A DNA stretch of 5,135 nt from a bacterium. Lineage in GTDB: Bacteria > Patescibacteriota > Patescibacteriia > UBA1558 > S5-K13. The notes beneath the pieces were generated by a model that did not search any database, was not told the origin of the DNA, and saw only the letters and a program-made list of their open reading frames with translations. The stretch lies in the NCBI GenBank assembly GCA_021106915.1, contig JAIOTH010000006.1, positions 1 through 5,135 of the forward strand, written 5' to 3'. Shown here piece by piece: positions 1 to 5,135 of the stretch; position 1 is the first letter of the stretch; each line of letters begins with the position of its first letter. The position numbers were made by a program, and so were the translations under genes.

Positions 1-1
1 A

Positions 2-1705
2 GCTGGTTTACGGGTTGACTCTCGTTTTTTGAGATTGGGTGATAAGTTTTTAAGCACACTTTATATAATTACTTATCCTAGATTTGTAAGTGTTGGTTGG
101 TTTGCGGCTGTAATTAATTATTCTATTCCTTTGGATGTATCAATATACTATTACCCAATGGAATCAGAAAAGATTCTTAAAAAATTAAAGAGTAAGGTTG
201 GTAATTTAGAAGCTCAACTAACTTCTGACGCTGAAAAAGGAGCTCCTCGAGATCCTCAAATGCAGACTGCTTTAGCGGACATAGAAAATTTAAGGGATAA
301 TTTAACTCAAGGTACGGAGAGATTTTTTCAAATGGGTTTTTATATTACTGTTTATGCTAATTCTAAAAAACAATTAGGAAAAAGAATGGAAATAATTGAG
401 AATTTATTTGGTTCAAAATTGATTTTTACCAAAAAAGCTTTATTTACTACTAAGCAGGGATTTAATTCTACTTTACCACTAGGAAATGATGAATTATATA
501 TAGTAAGTAATATGAATTCTTCTCCAGCTTCAGCTTCTTTTCCTTTTATTTCTTCAGAATTAACTAGTGACGATGGAATATTATATGGCATTAATCGTCA
601 TAATAATTCTTTAATTCTATTCGATCGTTTTTCTTTACAAAATGCTAATGCCGTGGTTTTTGCTACTTCTGGTGCTGGAAAATCTTATGCTATAAAATTA
701 GAAGTTTTGCGTAGTTTAATGATGGGAGCAGAAGTCATAATTATTGATCCAGAAAAAGAATATCAGCATTTATCGGAAGCAGTTGGTGGAAGTTATATTA
801 ATTTATCTTTGAATTCAGATAGCAAATTAAATCCTTTTGATTTACCAAAAGGTTTAAGTAAGGATGTCAGTACAGCAGATATTATTAGAAGTGCTATCAT
901 TAGTTTAAAGGGTTTAATACGTTTAATGGTTGGAAAATTAACTCATTTGGAGGACTCTTTGGTGGATAGAGCTTTATTAGAAACTTATGCTAAAAAAGAT
1001 ATTACTGCTGATAGTAATTTAGATAATGTAGAAGCTCCCTTAATGGAAGATTTTGAACAAGTCTTAGAAGGAATGGAAGGAGGTGAAAACTTATCTCAGA
1101 GAGTTAAAAAATATACCGAAGGAACTTTTTCTGGTTTATTTAATAGTCCTACTAATGTAGATACTGCTAATCAATTAGTAATTTTTAGTGTTCGGGATTT
1201 AGAAGATGAGTTAAGACCGATAGCGATTTATACGATTATCACTTATATTTGGAATATAGTTCGGTCTCAGATGAAAAAGAGAATTTTGGTGATTGATGAG
1301 GCTTGGTGGTTAATGCAACATGAAGATAGTGCTAAATTTATTTACGCCTTAGTAAAAAGATGCCGAAAATATTATTTGGGTATTACTACTATTACTCAGG
1401 ATGTAAATGATTTTTTACGTTCTCCTTATGGTCAAGCCATTGTGACGAATTCTTCCTTACAGCTTTTATTAAGACAATCACCAGCATCGATAGATATGAT
1501 TCAAAAAACTTTTATGTTAACAGATGAAGAAAAGTATTTACTTTTACAGGGTAAAGTTGGTCAAGGAATATTTTTTGCTGGTAATAAGCACGTGGCTATT
1601 CAAATAGAAGCTTCTTATACTGAAGATCAATTAATTACCTCTGATCCAAAACAGCTTTTAGAGATAGAAGAAGCTAAGAAGGAATTTGAGAGAGCCAATG
1701 CATAA
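2..1705 (+). CDS. virB4: VirB4/TraC-like type IV secretion ATPase, 5' partial
   Basis: Cytoplasmic, membrane-associated AAA+-like ATPase expected to energise a type IV secretion, conjugation or pilus machine. The frame is open from base 2 with no stop, so the N-terminus lies outside the window; the TTG at 29 is only the first possible start seen here and is probably internal. Numbering from that TTG, residues 1-50 (LGDKF...YPRF...WF) match the VirB4 N-terminal domain. Residues 50-100 are charged and helical, probably coiled coil. Walker A is ATSGAGKS at 212-219, with Ala in place of the first Gly. A strand ending IIIDPEKEY lies at 237-245. Walker B is LVIDEAWW at 420-427. The TQDVNDF motif is at 456-462 and LLLRQ at 479-483, as usual for VirB4. 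The C-terminal end looks complete and stops at TAA (1703-1705). It is followed after 41 bp by a likely VirB8-like partner. The family call is firm; whether the machine moves DNA, protein or a pilus cannot be told here. Confidence 0.92.
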   Translation, partial: AGLRVDSRFLRLGDKFLSTLYIITYPRFVSVGWFAAVINYSIPLDVSIYYYPMESEKILKKLKSKVGNLEAQLTSDAEKGAPRDPQMQTALADIENLRDNLTQGTERFFQMGFYITVYANSKKQLGKRMEIIENLFGSKLIFTKKALFTTKQGFNSTLPLGNDELYIVSNMNSSPASASFPFISSELTSDDGILYGINRHNNSLILFDRFSLQNANAVVFATSGAGKSYAIKLEVLRSLMMGAEVIIIDPEKEYQHLSEAVGGSYINLSLNSDSKLNPFDLPKGLSKDVSTADIIRSAIISLKGLIRLMVGKLTHLEDSLVDRALLETYAKKDITADSNLDNVEAPLMEDFEQVLEGMEGGENLSQRVKKYTEGTFSGLFNSPTNVDTANQLVIFSVRDLEDELRPIAIYTIITYIWNIVRSQMKKRILVIDEAWWLMQHEDSAKFIYALVKRCRKYYLGITTITQDVNDFLRSPYGQAIVTNSSLQLLLRQSPASIDMIQKTFMLTDEEKYLLLQGKVGQGIFFAGNKHVAIQIEASYTEDQLITSDPKQLLEIEEAKKEFERANA

Positions 1706-1746
1706 TATTATTTTAAATTTTATACTTTTAATTTTAAACTAATTAT

Positions 1747-2328
1747 ATGACTAAAAAACAAAAATATATATTAATAATTACTTTAATAATAGTTTTATTG
1801 GTAATTTTAATGGTTTTTTTATTGACTAGAAAAGAAGAAGAGTTAATTGTGAAAAAAGAAGATCCTCAAATTGAGAAAATAGTAGATTTAGTTGATAATC
1901 AAGTTAAGAATGATATAAAGAGTGATTTTAATTCCATTGAATTTGAAAAAGAAAATGAATTTTCAGATGAATTTGTTATAAAAATGGTTGCTAGAAATTT
2001 TATAGAGAGGTATGCTACTTGGTCCATTGATAATAAGATGGAAGGTATAGAAGCTATAAAAAATATTAGTACGGATACTATATTTAAAGCGGTTTATAAT
2101 GAACGACAAGCTTATCAGGTGAATGCAGAATCAAAATTTTACGGTATTACATCTAGAGTTTTAGATTTTAAAATTTTAGATTTAGAAGACGCTAAAGTGA
2201 AAGTGGCTTTATCCATTCAACAAGAAGAAAAGAAAATTGATAATACAAAAATAAATTATCAGGATTTAGAACTAGAATTGGTAAAAAATAATGACGAATG
2301 GTTGGTTAGTTCTATTTTTTGGAAATAG
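1747..2328 (+). CDS. Membrane-anchored protein with NTF2/VirB8-like outer domain
   Basis: 193 residues. The N-terminus is Lys-rich (MTKKQK), followed by one strong membrane segment at about 7-27 and then a charged Lys/Glu linker at 28-75, so the chain is N-in with a C-terminal domain outside. Residues 75-193 read like an NTF2/VirB8-type fold: a long helix (about 77-92, VARNFIERYA), helical segments to about 125, then alternating strands. They end with the typical pattern of a strand (LELELVKN), a turn (NDEW) and a final strand (LVSSIFWK). VirB8 proteins and Gram-positive TcpC-like proteins pair one N-terminal membrane segment with such a domain and form part of the inner-membrane platform. 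The position just after VirB4 supports that role. The fold call is made by eye from pattern and topology, without sequence-level identity to a named family. There is no Shine-Dalgarno before the ATG. It ends in TAG, 12 bp before the next gene, so the two are almost certainly co-transcribed. Confidence 0.85.
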   Translation: MTKKQKYILIITLIIVLLVILMVFLLTRKEEELIVKKEDPQIEKIVDLVDNQVKNDIKSDFNSIEFEKENEFSDEFVIKMVARNFIERYATWSIDNKMEGIEAIKNISTDTIFKAVYNERQAYQVNAESKFYGITSRVLDFKILDLEDAKVKVALSIQQEEKKIDNTKINYQDLELELVKNNDEWLVSSIFWK

Positions 2329-2340
2329 TTTAAATATAAT

Positions 2341-2913
2341 ATGGTAGAAGCTTTAAAATTTCCAAATCGAAATCGTAGTAAGAATAGTGATCCTAATTTA
2401 GGAAGAGCTGGTCTAATGAATGTTAGGAATCGAAATTCAGGTAGTTCACAATCAAAAAACTTGGCTGGTGCTTGGAATAGAAGAAGAAATAGAGGATTAT
2501 CATCTTCAAAAAGTGATTTATTAAGTGTCGGAAAATCATTTGATAAAAAGAAGAAATTAAAGAGTTATGCGCGCTATAGTTTAAGTATTAAGACTATAGC
2601 TTATATTTGGCCCATTCTTTACCTTTTGTTTCACGCTGTGAAGAAATATTTAAAGGGGGATGAAAATTATTGTAAATTCTTGGATCCTAAAGTTCCAGAC
2701 GCAATTAATGTTAAGAATATATTAAGTAATAATGAAACAAATTGTTGGTGGGTTATAATAGCTGTGTTTTTAGTTTTGTTGGCAGTGATATTTTTATTGG
2801 CATTAGCTTTAATTTTTTTAGGAACAATTATTGATGTTTATATACATCCTTGGAAAATATTTACAGTGAATTTCAAATTATTGTCAATTTTTGTGAAGGC
2901 TTTAATTGATTAA
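2341..2913 (+). CDS. Unrecognised basic two-pass membrane protein
   Basis: 190 residues, not recognised. Residues 1-75 are rich in Arg, Asn, Ser and Lys (runs such as NRNRSK, WNRRRNRG and DKKKKLK), have low complexity and are probably disordered. Their strong positive charge predicts a cytoplasmic location. A first hydrophobic segment lies at about 84-100. A loop of about 35 residues follows with Cys111 and Cys135, and then a long hydrophobic stretch at about 136-167. The C-terminal tail (168-190) is partly hydrophobic and contains IHPWKIF. By the positive-inside rule both ends are inside and the Cys-containing loop is outside. The ATG at 2341 follows the previous stop by 12 bp, with no Shine-Dalgarno; Met26 is a possible later start, but the basic composition continues across it. 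Because it sits between the VirB8-like and propeller genes it is probably a subunit or accessory of the same envelope machine. The basic tail could bind nucleic acid, acidic lipid or VirB4, which is speculative. Confidence 0.8.
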   Translation: MVEALKFPNRNRSKNSDPNLGRAGLMNVRNRNSGSSQSKNLAGAWNRRRNRGLSSSKSDLLSVGKSFDKKKKLKSYARYSLSIKTIAYIWPILYLLFHAVKKYLKGDENYCKFLDPKVPDAINVKNILSNNETNCWWVIIAVFLVLLAVIFLLALALIFLGTIIDVYIHPWKIFTVNFKLLSIFVKALID

Positions 2914-2990
2914 ATAATATAAAAATATTGATTATGAAAAATATATTGTTAAAATTTGAGGTTTTATTTAAGAAATAACTATTTAAAAAG

Positions 2991-4226
2991 ATGAAAAAAA
3001 AGATTGTCTATATAGTAATATTTATATTAATAATTTTTATTTTTGCTTTTTTGATATATAATATTTTTTTTGGAGGAAGAGAAAAAATAGAACCAGAACC
3101 AATTGTTGGAGAAACAGAACCAGGAACTTTACCAGGCATAGGAGAGGGAGAGCCTACTGTTATAGGGGAAGAATTAGAAAAACTTGAACCAGGAGAATTA
3201 TCACCAAGAGAGAAAGAATCAATAACTGAAAAAGCTATTGGAGGATTTACTAAATCAGAGGCTATTTCAGAAAGAGCTATAAAAATGGAAAATATTGGTT
3301 CAGACAATTCAATAACTTATTATGATGAAAGAAATGAACAATTTTATAAAATAAATAATAATGGAGAAGTATCAAGATTGTCAGATAGTAAGTTTTATTC
3401 AGTTAAAAATGTAGTTTGGTCACCAACTAAAAATCAGGCTATTATTGAATATCCAGATAGTCGAAAAATTTTATATGATTTTGATAAAGATGAATATATA
3501 GCTAGTTTTCCTAAAGAAACTCAGGATTTTAGTTTTTCAAAAACTGGTGGACGACTTTCTTATGAATGGATTGGGGATTATAAGGATCAAAATTATTTAG
3601 TAGTTTCTAATGCGGATAGTTCAAATTTTAAATTTATTCGTCCAATTGCTGATCAAGCTAAAAATATTGATACAGTTTGGAGTCCTGATAGTCAAGTTTT
3701 GGGTACTTTTCGTAAGCAATATGATGGTCAAAGACAGGAAGTTTTTTTCCTTAATGAAGATAGAAAAAATATTAATGCTTTATTAGTGGATGGAATAAAT
3801 TTTGAAGGAAAATGGGATCGAGATGGAGATCGTCTTTTATATAGTGTAGATAGATATAAGGATAAATTTATCCCAACTTTGTATGCAGCTAATGGTCAAA
3901 CTGATAAATTAGGAAGTGGTAAGAGGGATTTAAATTTGCATACTTGGATAGATAAATGTGATTTTAGTCAAAAAAATGGGGATTTAGTTTATTGTGCTGT
4001 GCCAGATTATTTACCAGACGGAAGTGGTCTTTATCCTGAATTTGCAGAAGGAATACCTTATAGTATTTACAGTATAGACATGAAAACTGGTAGAAGTAGT
4101 CAGATTGCTATTCCAGTAGTAAATAATCAGCGAGTTGGTATTGAAAAAGTATATGTTAATAAAGGAGATAAGAAAATTTATTATACCAATAGTGGAGATA
4201 ATAGATTATATGGAATTGATTTATAA
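2991..4226 (+). CDS. Membrane-anchored WD40/TolB-like beta-propeller protein
   Basis: 411 residues. MKKK is followed by one membrane segment at about 5-27, then a Pro/Glu/Gly-rich linker at 31-75 (PEPIVGETEPG and similar) that would act as a flexible spacer, then a helical stretch at 73-100. From about 105 to the end are repeated four-strand units of the PD40/TolB type. Recognisable repeat cores are WSPTKNQAIIEY (143-154), FSKTGGRLSYEW (182-193), WSPDSQVLGTF (230-240), WDRDGDRLLYSV (275-286), FSQKNGDLVYCA (325-336) and VNKGDKKIYYT (389-399), about six blades. Cys323 and Cys335 lie close together and could pair. Such propellers are binding scaffolds and not usually enzymes; this one would project outward from the membrane. 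No partner is shown by the sequence. It starts at ATG after a 77 bp AT-rich gap (2914-2990) with no Shine-Dalgarno and no convincing promoter or terminator, so it probably belongs to the same operon as the genes before it. The fold call is good; the role is unknown. Confidence 0.87.
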   Translation: MKKKIVYIVIFILIIFIFAFLIYNIFFGGREKIEPEPIVGETEPGTLPGIGEGEPTVIGEELEKLEPGELSPREKESITEKAIGGFTKSEAISERAIKMENIGSDNSITYYDERNEQFYKINNNGEVSRLSDSKFYSVKNVVWSPTKNQAIIEYPDSRKILYDFDKDEYIASFPKETQDFSFSKTGGRLSYEWIGDYKDQNYLVVSNADSSNFKFIRPIADQAKNIDTVWSPDSQVLGTFRKQYDGQRQEVFFLNEDRKNINALLVDGINFEGKWDRDGDRLLYSVDRYKDKFIPTLYAANGQTDKLGSGKRDLNLHTWIDKCDFSQKNGDLVYCAVPDYLPDGSGLYPEFAEGIPYSIYSIDMKTGRSSQIAIPVVNNQRVGIEKVYVNKGDKKIYYTNSGDNRLYGIDL

Positions 4227-4262
4227 TCGAATCAAACTCGATCAGATGTAATTTTGAACCAG

Positions 4263-4301
4263 GTTATCCTGAAGATGTCATCCTGAACCATGTCATCCTG
4301 A
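4263..4301. repeat. Short tandem array of GTCATCCTGA units
   Basis: Three head-to-tail units begin at 4263 (GTTATCCTGA), 4277 (GTCATCCTGA) and 4292 (GTCATCCTGA), spaced 14 and 15 bp apart. The last two share ATGTCATCCTGA exactly (4275-4286 and 4290-4301). GAACCA also occurs twice in step (about 4256 and 4285). The last unit forms the left end of the hairpin at 4295-4315. GTCATCC also roughly mirrors the GGAATGAC that ends each 47-bp repeat, so these units look like extra copies of one terminal arm. Confidence 0.75.
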
Positions 4302-4315
4302 GCTCGACTCAGGAT
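4295..4315. repeat. Perfect 8-bp inverted repeat with 5-nt loop
   Basis: ATCCTGAG (4295-4302) pairs with CTCAGGAT (4308-4315) around the loop CTCGA. It overlaps a second palindrome, ATCTCGAGAT (4314-4323), so the two folds would partly compete. There is no T-run downstream, so it is not a standard intrinsic terminator. It sits directly before the first 47-bp repeat and is probably part of the same repeat unit. Confidence 0.75.
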
Positions 4316-4318
4316 CTC

Positions 4319-4365
4319 GAGATTCCCTGCCTACCGGCAGGCAGGCGGATCAAGCCCGGAATGAC
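4319..4365. repeat. 47-bp palindromic dispersed repeat, copy 1
   Basis: Runs from GAGATTCCCTGCC to CCCGGAATGAC. Its core at 4326-4345 is a 20-bp near-palindrome (CCTGCC...GGCAGG, one mismatched pair, A4333 against C4338). Copy 2 at 4400-4446 matches 44 of 47 positions. On the opposite strand it reads as the phrase VIPGLIR...LPAGRQG that appears in spurious hypothetical proteins of Parcubacteria-like genomes, which marks it as a recurrent dispersed repeat and not a gene. That link is from memory. The composition (30 of 47 G/C) is far from the neighbouring AT-rich genes. Confidence 0.88.
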
Positions 4366-4399
4366 GATAGGATCTCTAATACCACTAAACATTGAGATT

Positions 4400-4446
4400 G
4401 AGATTCCCTGCCTACCGGCAGGCAGGCGGATTAAATCCGGAATGAC
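4400..4446. repeat. 47-bp palindromic dispersed repeat, copy 2
   Basis: Same length and orientation as copy 1, starting 81 bp after it. The palindromic core is at 4407-4426 and is identical to copy 1. The only three differences lie in the right arm (GGATTAAATCCGG against GGATCAAGCCCGG), and all are transitions. The copy is preceded by a duplicated TGAGATT (4393-4406), which may mark a slippage or duplication junction. The 34 bp between the copies (4366-4399) is unrelated AT-richer sequence. Confidence 0.88.
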
Positions 4447-4452
4447 AACAGG

Positions 4453-4466
4453 CATCGCTAACGATG
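4453..4466. repeat. Small hairpin CATCG-CTAA-CGATG
   Basis: A perfect 5-bp stem (4453-4457 with 4462-4466) around a CTAA loop, between copy 2 and the partial third copy. It is short enough to be chance, but it lies within an otherwise palindrome-dense segment. No T-run follows it. Confidence 0.45.
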
Positions 4467-4474
4467 AGGTAGAC

Positions 4475-4493
4475 CATCAAGCCCGGAACGACA
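4475..4493. repeat. Partial third copy of the repeat right arm
   Basis: ATCAAGCCCGGAACGACAA matches the right arm of copy 1 (ATCAAGCCCGGAATGACGA, from 4349) with two differences, both transitions. The CCTGCC palindrome is absent, so this is an arm only: either a truncated copy or one formed by recombination. It is followed by GAGATTCTAATA (4496-4507), which resembles GATCTCTAATA just after copy 1 (4371-4381), suggesting that the flank was duplicated with it. Confidence 0.7.
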
Positions 4494-4532
4494 ATGAGAT
4501 TCTAATAAATATTTGATTAATAATATATAACA

Positions 4533-5135
4533 ATGAATAAAGATAAAAATATTTTATCAGCCTCAATAATAGTATTAATTTTAATTGTATTGTCTTTTTT
4601 GATATATAATATAGTTTATAATATTGATATTTATAATAAAAAAAGAGATTTTAGAGTTATTGAAAGTCAAACTGATGAAGAATATAAAATAACGACTTTT
4701 ATTAATGATCCTATTAATGGCTCTAAGACAGCTCCAATTAATCTTTATTTTTTTGGAAATTATGAAACTAGCGAATCAAAACAAGGATTAGAAATAATCA
4801 AACAGATTTTAAAAAAATATCCAGAAAAAGTTAATTTAGCTTGGAAAGATTTACCTTATTTAGATGAAGGATATTTTAAATCAGGGATAAATATAGCAAC
4901 GGCTTTGGCTGGAAAATGTGCTTTAGAGCAAGACAAATATTGGGAATTTAGCGATTACTTATTTAAAGAAGAAAATCTTGGTTTTGATTATTATACAAAA
5001 ATAGCTCAGGATTTGGGAATGGATGTTGGTAAATTTATTCTTTGTTATAATAGTAGAAAATATTTAACAGATATTAGTTATAATGTTCAGGAAGCAAAAG
5101 TTTTGCGAATAGATAAAATTCCGACACTTTTTATA
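4533..5135 (+). CDS. Membrane-anchored DsbA-fold protein without CxxC, 3' partial
   Basis: 201 codons from ATG, open to the right edge. One membrane segment lies at about 8-29, followed by a linker to about 55. From 58 the chain follows the DsbA-like thioredoxin family (Thioredoxin_4 type): DPINGSKTAPINLYFFGNY (59-77) matches the usual entry into the active site. AGKCALEQDKYWEFSDYLF (126-144) matches the helical insertion. LGMDVGKFILCYNSRKY (161-177) and KIPTLFI (195-201) follow, the last containing the conserved cis-proline (Pro197). Where active members have E-C-x-x-C, this one reads E-T-S-E-S (78-82), so both catalytic cysteines are replaced by Thr79 and Ser82. Cys129 and Cys171 remain, at sites where relatives often have a structural pair. 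It is probably nearly complete, since family members usually end soon after this motif. An ordinary disulfide oxidase role is unlikely; a binding or chaperone role is inferred. There is no Shine-Dalgarno. It lies beyond the repeat cluster and may be a separate transcription unit. Confidence 0.88.
   Translation, partial: MNKDKNILSASIIVLILIVLSFLIYNIVYNIDIYNKKRDFRVIESQTDEEYKITTFINDPINGSKTAPINLYFFGNYETSESKQGLEIIKQILKKYPEKVNLAWKDLPYLDEGYFKSGINIATALAGKCALEQDKYWEFSDYLFKEENLGFDYYTKIAQDLGMDVGKFILCYNSRKYLTDISYNVQEAKVLRIDKIPTLFI

Larger units (their letters stand above)
4227..4532. other. 306 bp intergenic region made largely of nested GC-rich repeats
   Basis: This is the only long non-coding gap. Its middle (about 4263-4493) is much richer in G and C than the genes around it; the 47-bp repeat at 4319-4365 has 30 G/C. 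It holds a short tandem array, two 47-bp palindromic repeats, a partial third copy and two further hairpins, each listed separately. The stretch just after the stop codon (4228-4242) may be a decayed further copy of the GGATCAAGCCCGG arm, since the visible differences are all transitions. The last 30 bp (about 4501-4532) return to the AT-rich composition of the genes and probably hold the start region of the DsbA-like gene. No run of T follows any of the hairpins, so none is called a rho-independent terminator. Confidence 0.8.

Noticed and set aside
29..31. TTG as the true start of the VirB4 gene
   Set aside because: The frame stays open to the left edge, the residues before it (LRVDSRF) continue the family pattern, and the conserved N-terminal domain would be cut.
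352..591. 79-codon minus-strand open frame
   Set aside because: Lies wholly inside the VirB4 gene, whose protein there fits the family; the antisense product has no recognisable features.
2914..2990. Promoter for the propeller gene in the 77 bp gap
   Set aside because: TTGATT, TTGTTA and TATATT-like hexamers occur but not at the usual 16-18 bp spacing; such hexamers are expected by chance in sequence this rich in A and T.
3008..3307. 99-codon minus-strand open frame
   Set aside because: Antisense to the anchor and stalk of the propeller gene; its Ser/Pro-rich content mirrors the Glu/Gly/Pro codons of the real gene.
4319..4446. CRISPR-like pattern: two 47-bp repeats separated by 34 bp
   Set aside because: Only two full copies, a third copy with arm only, unequal spacing, repeats longer than usual and variable at one end, no cas gene in view, and a motif known as a dispersed repeat.
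4319..4446. Short minus-strand peptide reading VIPGLIR...LPAGRQG
   Set aside because: A translation of the dispersed repeat that recurs in spurious hypothetical proteins; no start site or independent coding signal.
4295..4466. Rho-independent terminators after the propeller gene
   Set aside because: Several good hairpins exist but none is followed by a T-run, and they are better explained as repeat structure. They might still stop transcription, but the sequence does not show it.
2..5135. Recoded UGA (glycine) as in Gracilibacteria or SR1
   Set aside because: No in-frame TGA in any of the five genes; glycine is encoded by GGN throughout and the stops used are TAA and TAG.

Overview
This is a low-GC stretch with five protein genes, all on the + strand, and one GC-rich repeat cluster. 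The gene types (a VirB4-type ATPase, several single-pass membrane-anchored proteins, a membrane-anchored beta-propeller and a DsbA-fold protein), together with dispersed repeats built on a CCTGCC...GGCAGG palindrome, resemble Candidate Phyla Radiation (Patescibacteria, Parcubacteria-like) genomes. That assignment is recalled from family and repeat patterns and was not tested by a search. The standard stop code fits: the complete genes end in TAA or TAG, no in-frame TGA occurs, and glycine uses GGN codons, which argues against the UGA-glycine code of Gracilibacteria and SR1.

Layout: positions 2-1705 hold the 3' part of a VirB4/TraC-like conjugation or secretion ATPase, which is open at the left edge. 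After 41 bp comes a 193-residue membrane-anchored protein whose outer domain looks NTF2/VirB8-like (1747-2328). Twelve bp later is an unrecognised 190-residue protein with a very basic N-terminus and two membrane segments (2341-2913). After a 77 bp AT-rich gap comes a 411-residue membrane-anchored WD40/TolB-like beta-propeller (2991-4226). A 306 bp intergenic region follows (4227-4532). It contains two 47-bp near-identical palindromic repeats, a third partial copy, a short tandem array and two further hairpins. Last is a DsbA-fold membrane-anchored protein (4533 to the right edge), which runs off the window and lacks the catalytic CxxC.

The first four genes probably act together at the cell envelope. 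VirB4 would be the cytoplasmic motor of a type IV secretion-like machine, and the three membrane proteins would be bitopic or polytopic partners. VirB4 plus a VirB8-like protein suggests a type IV secretion or pilus system; the other partners are lineage-specific and their roles are inferred only from position. The repeat cluster separates the DsbA-like gene, which may be a separate transcription unit. None of the four visible starts has a Shine-Dalgarno sequence.

The most interesting points are the DsbA-like protein with Thr and Ser at the two catalytic cysteine positions, the nested repeat cluster, and the unrecognised basic membrane protein beside VirB4.
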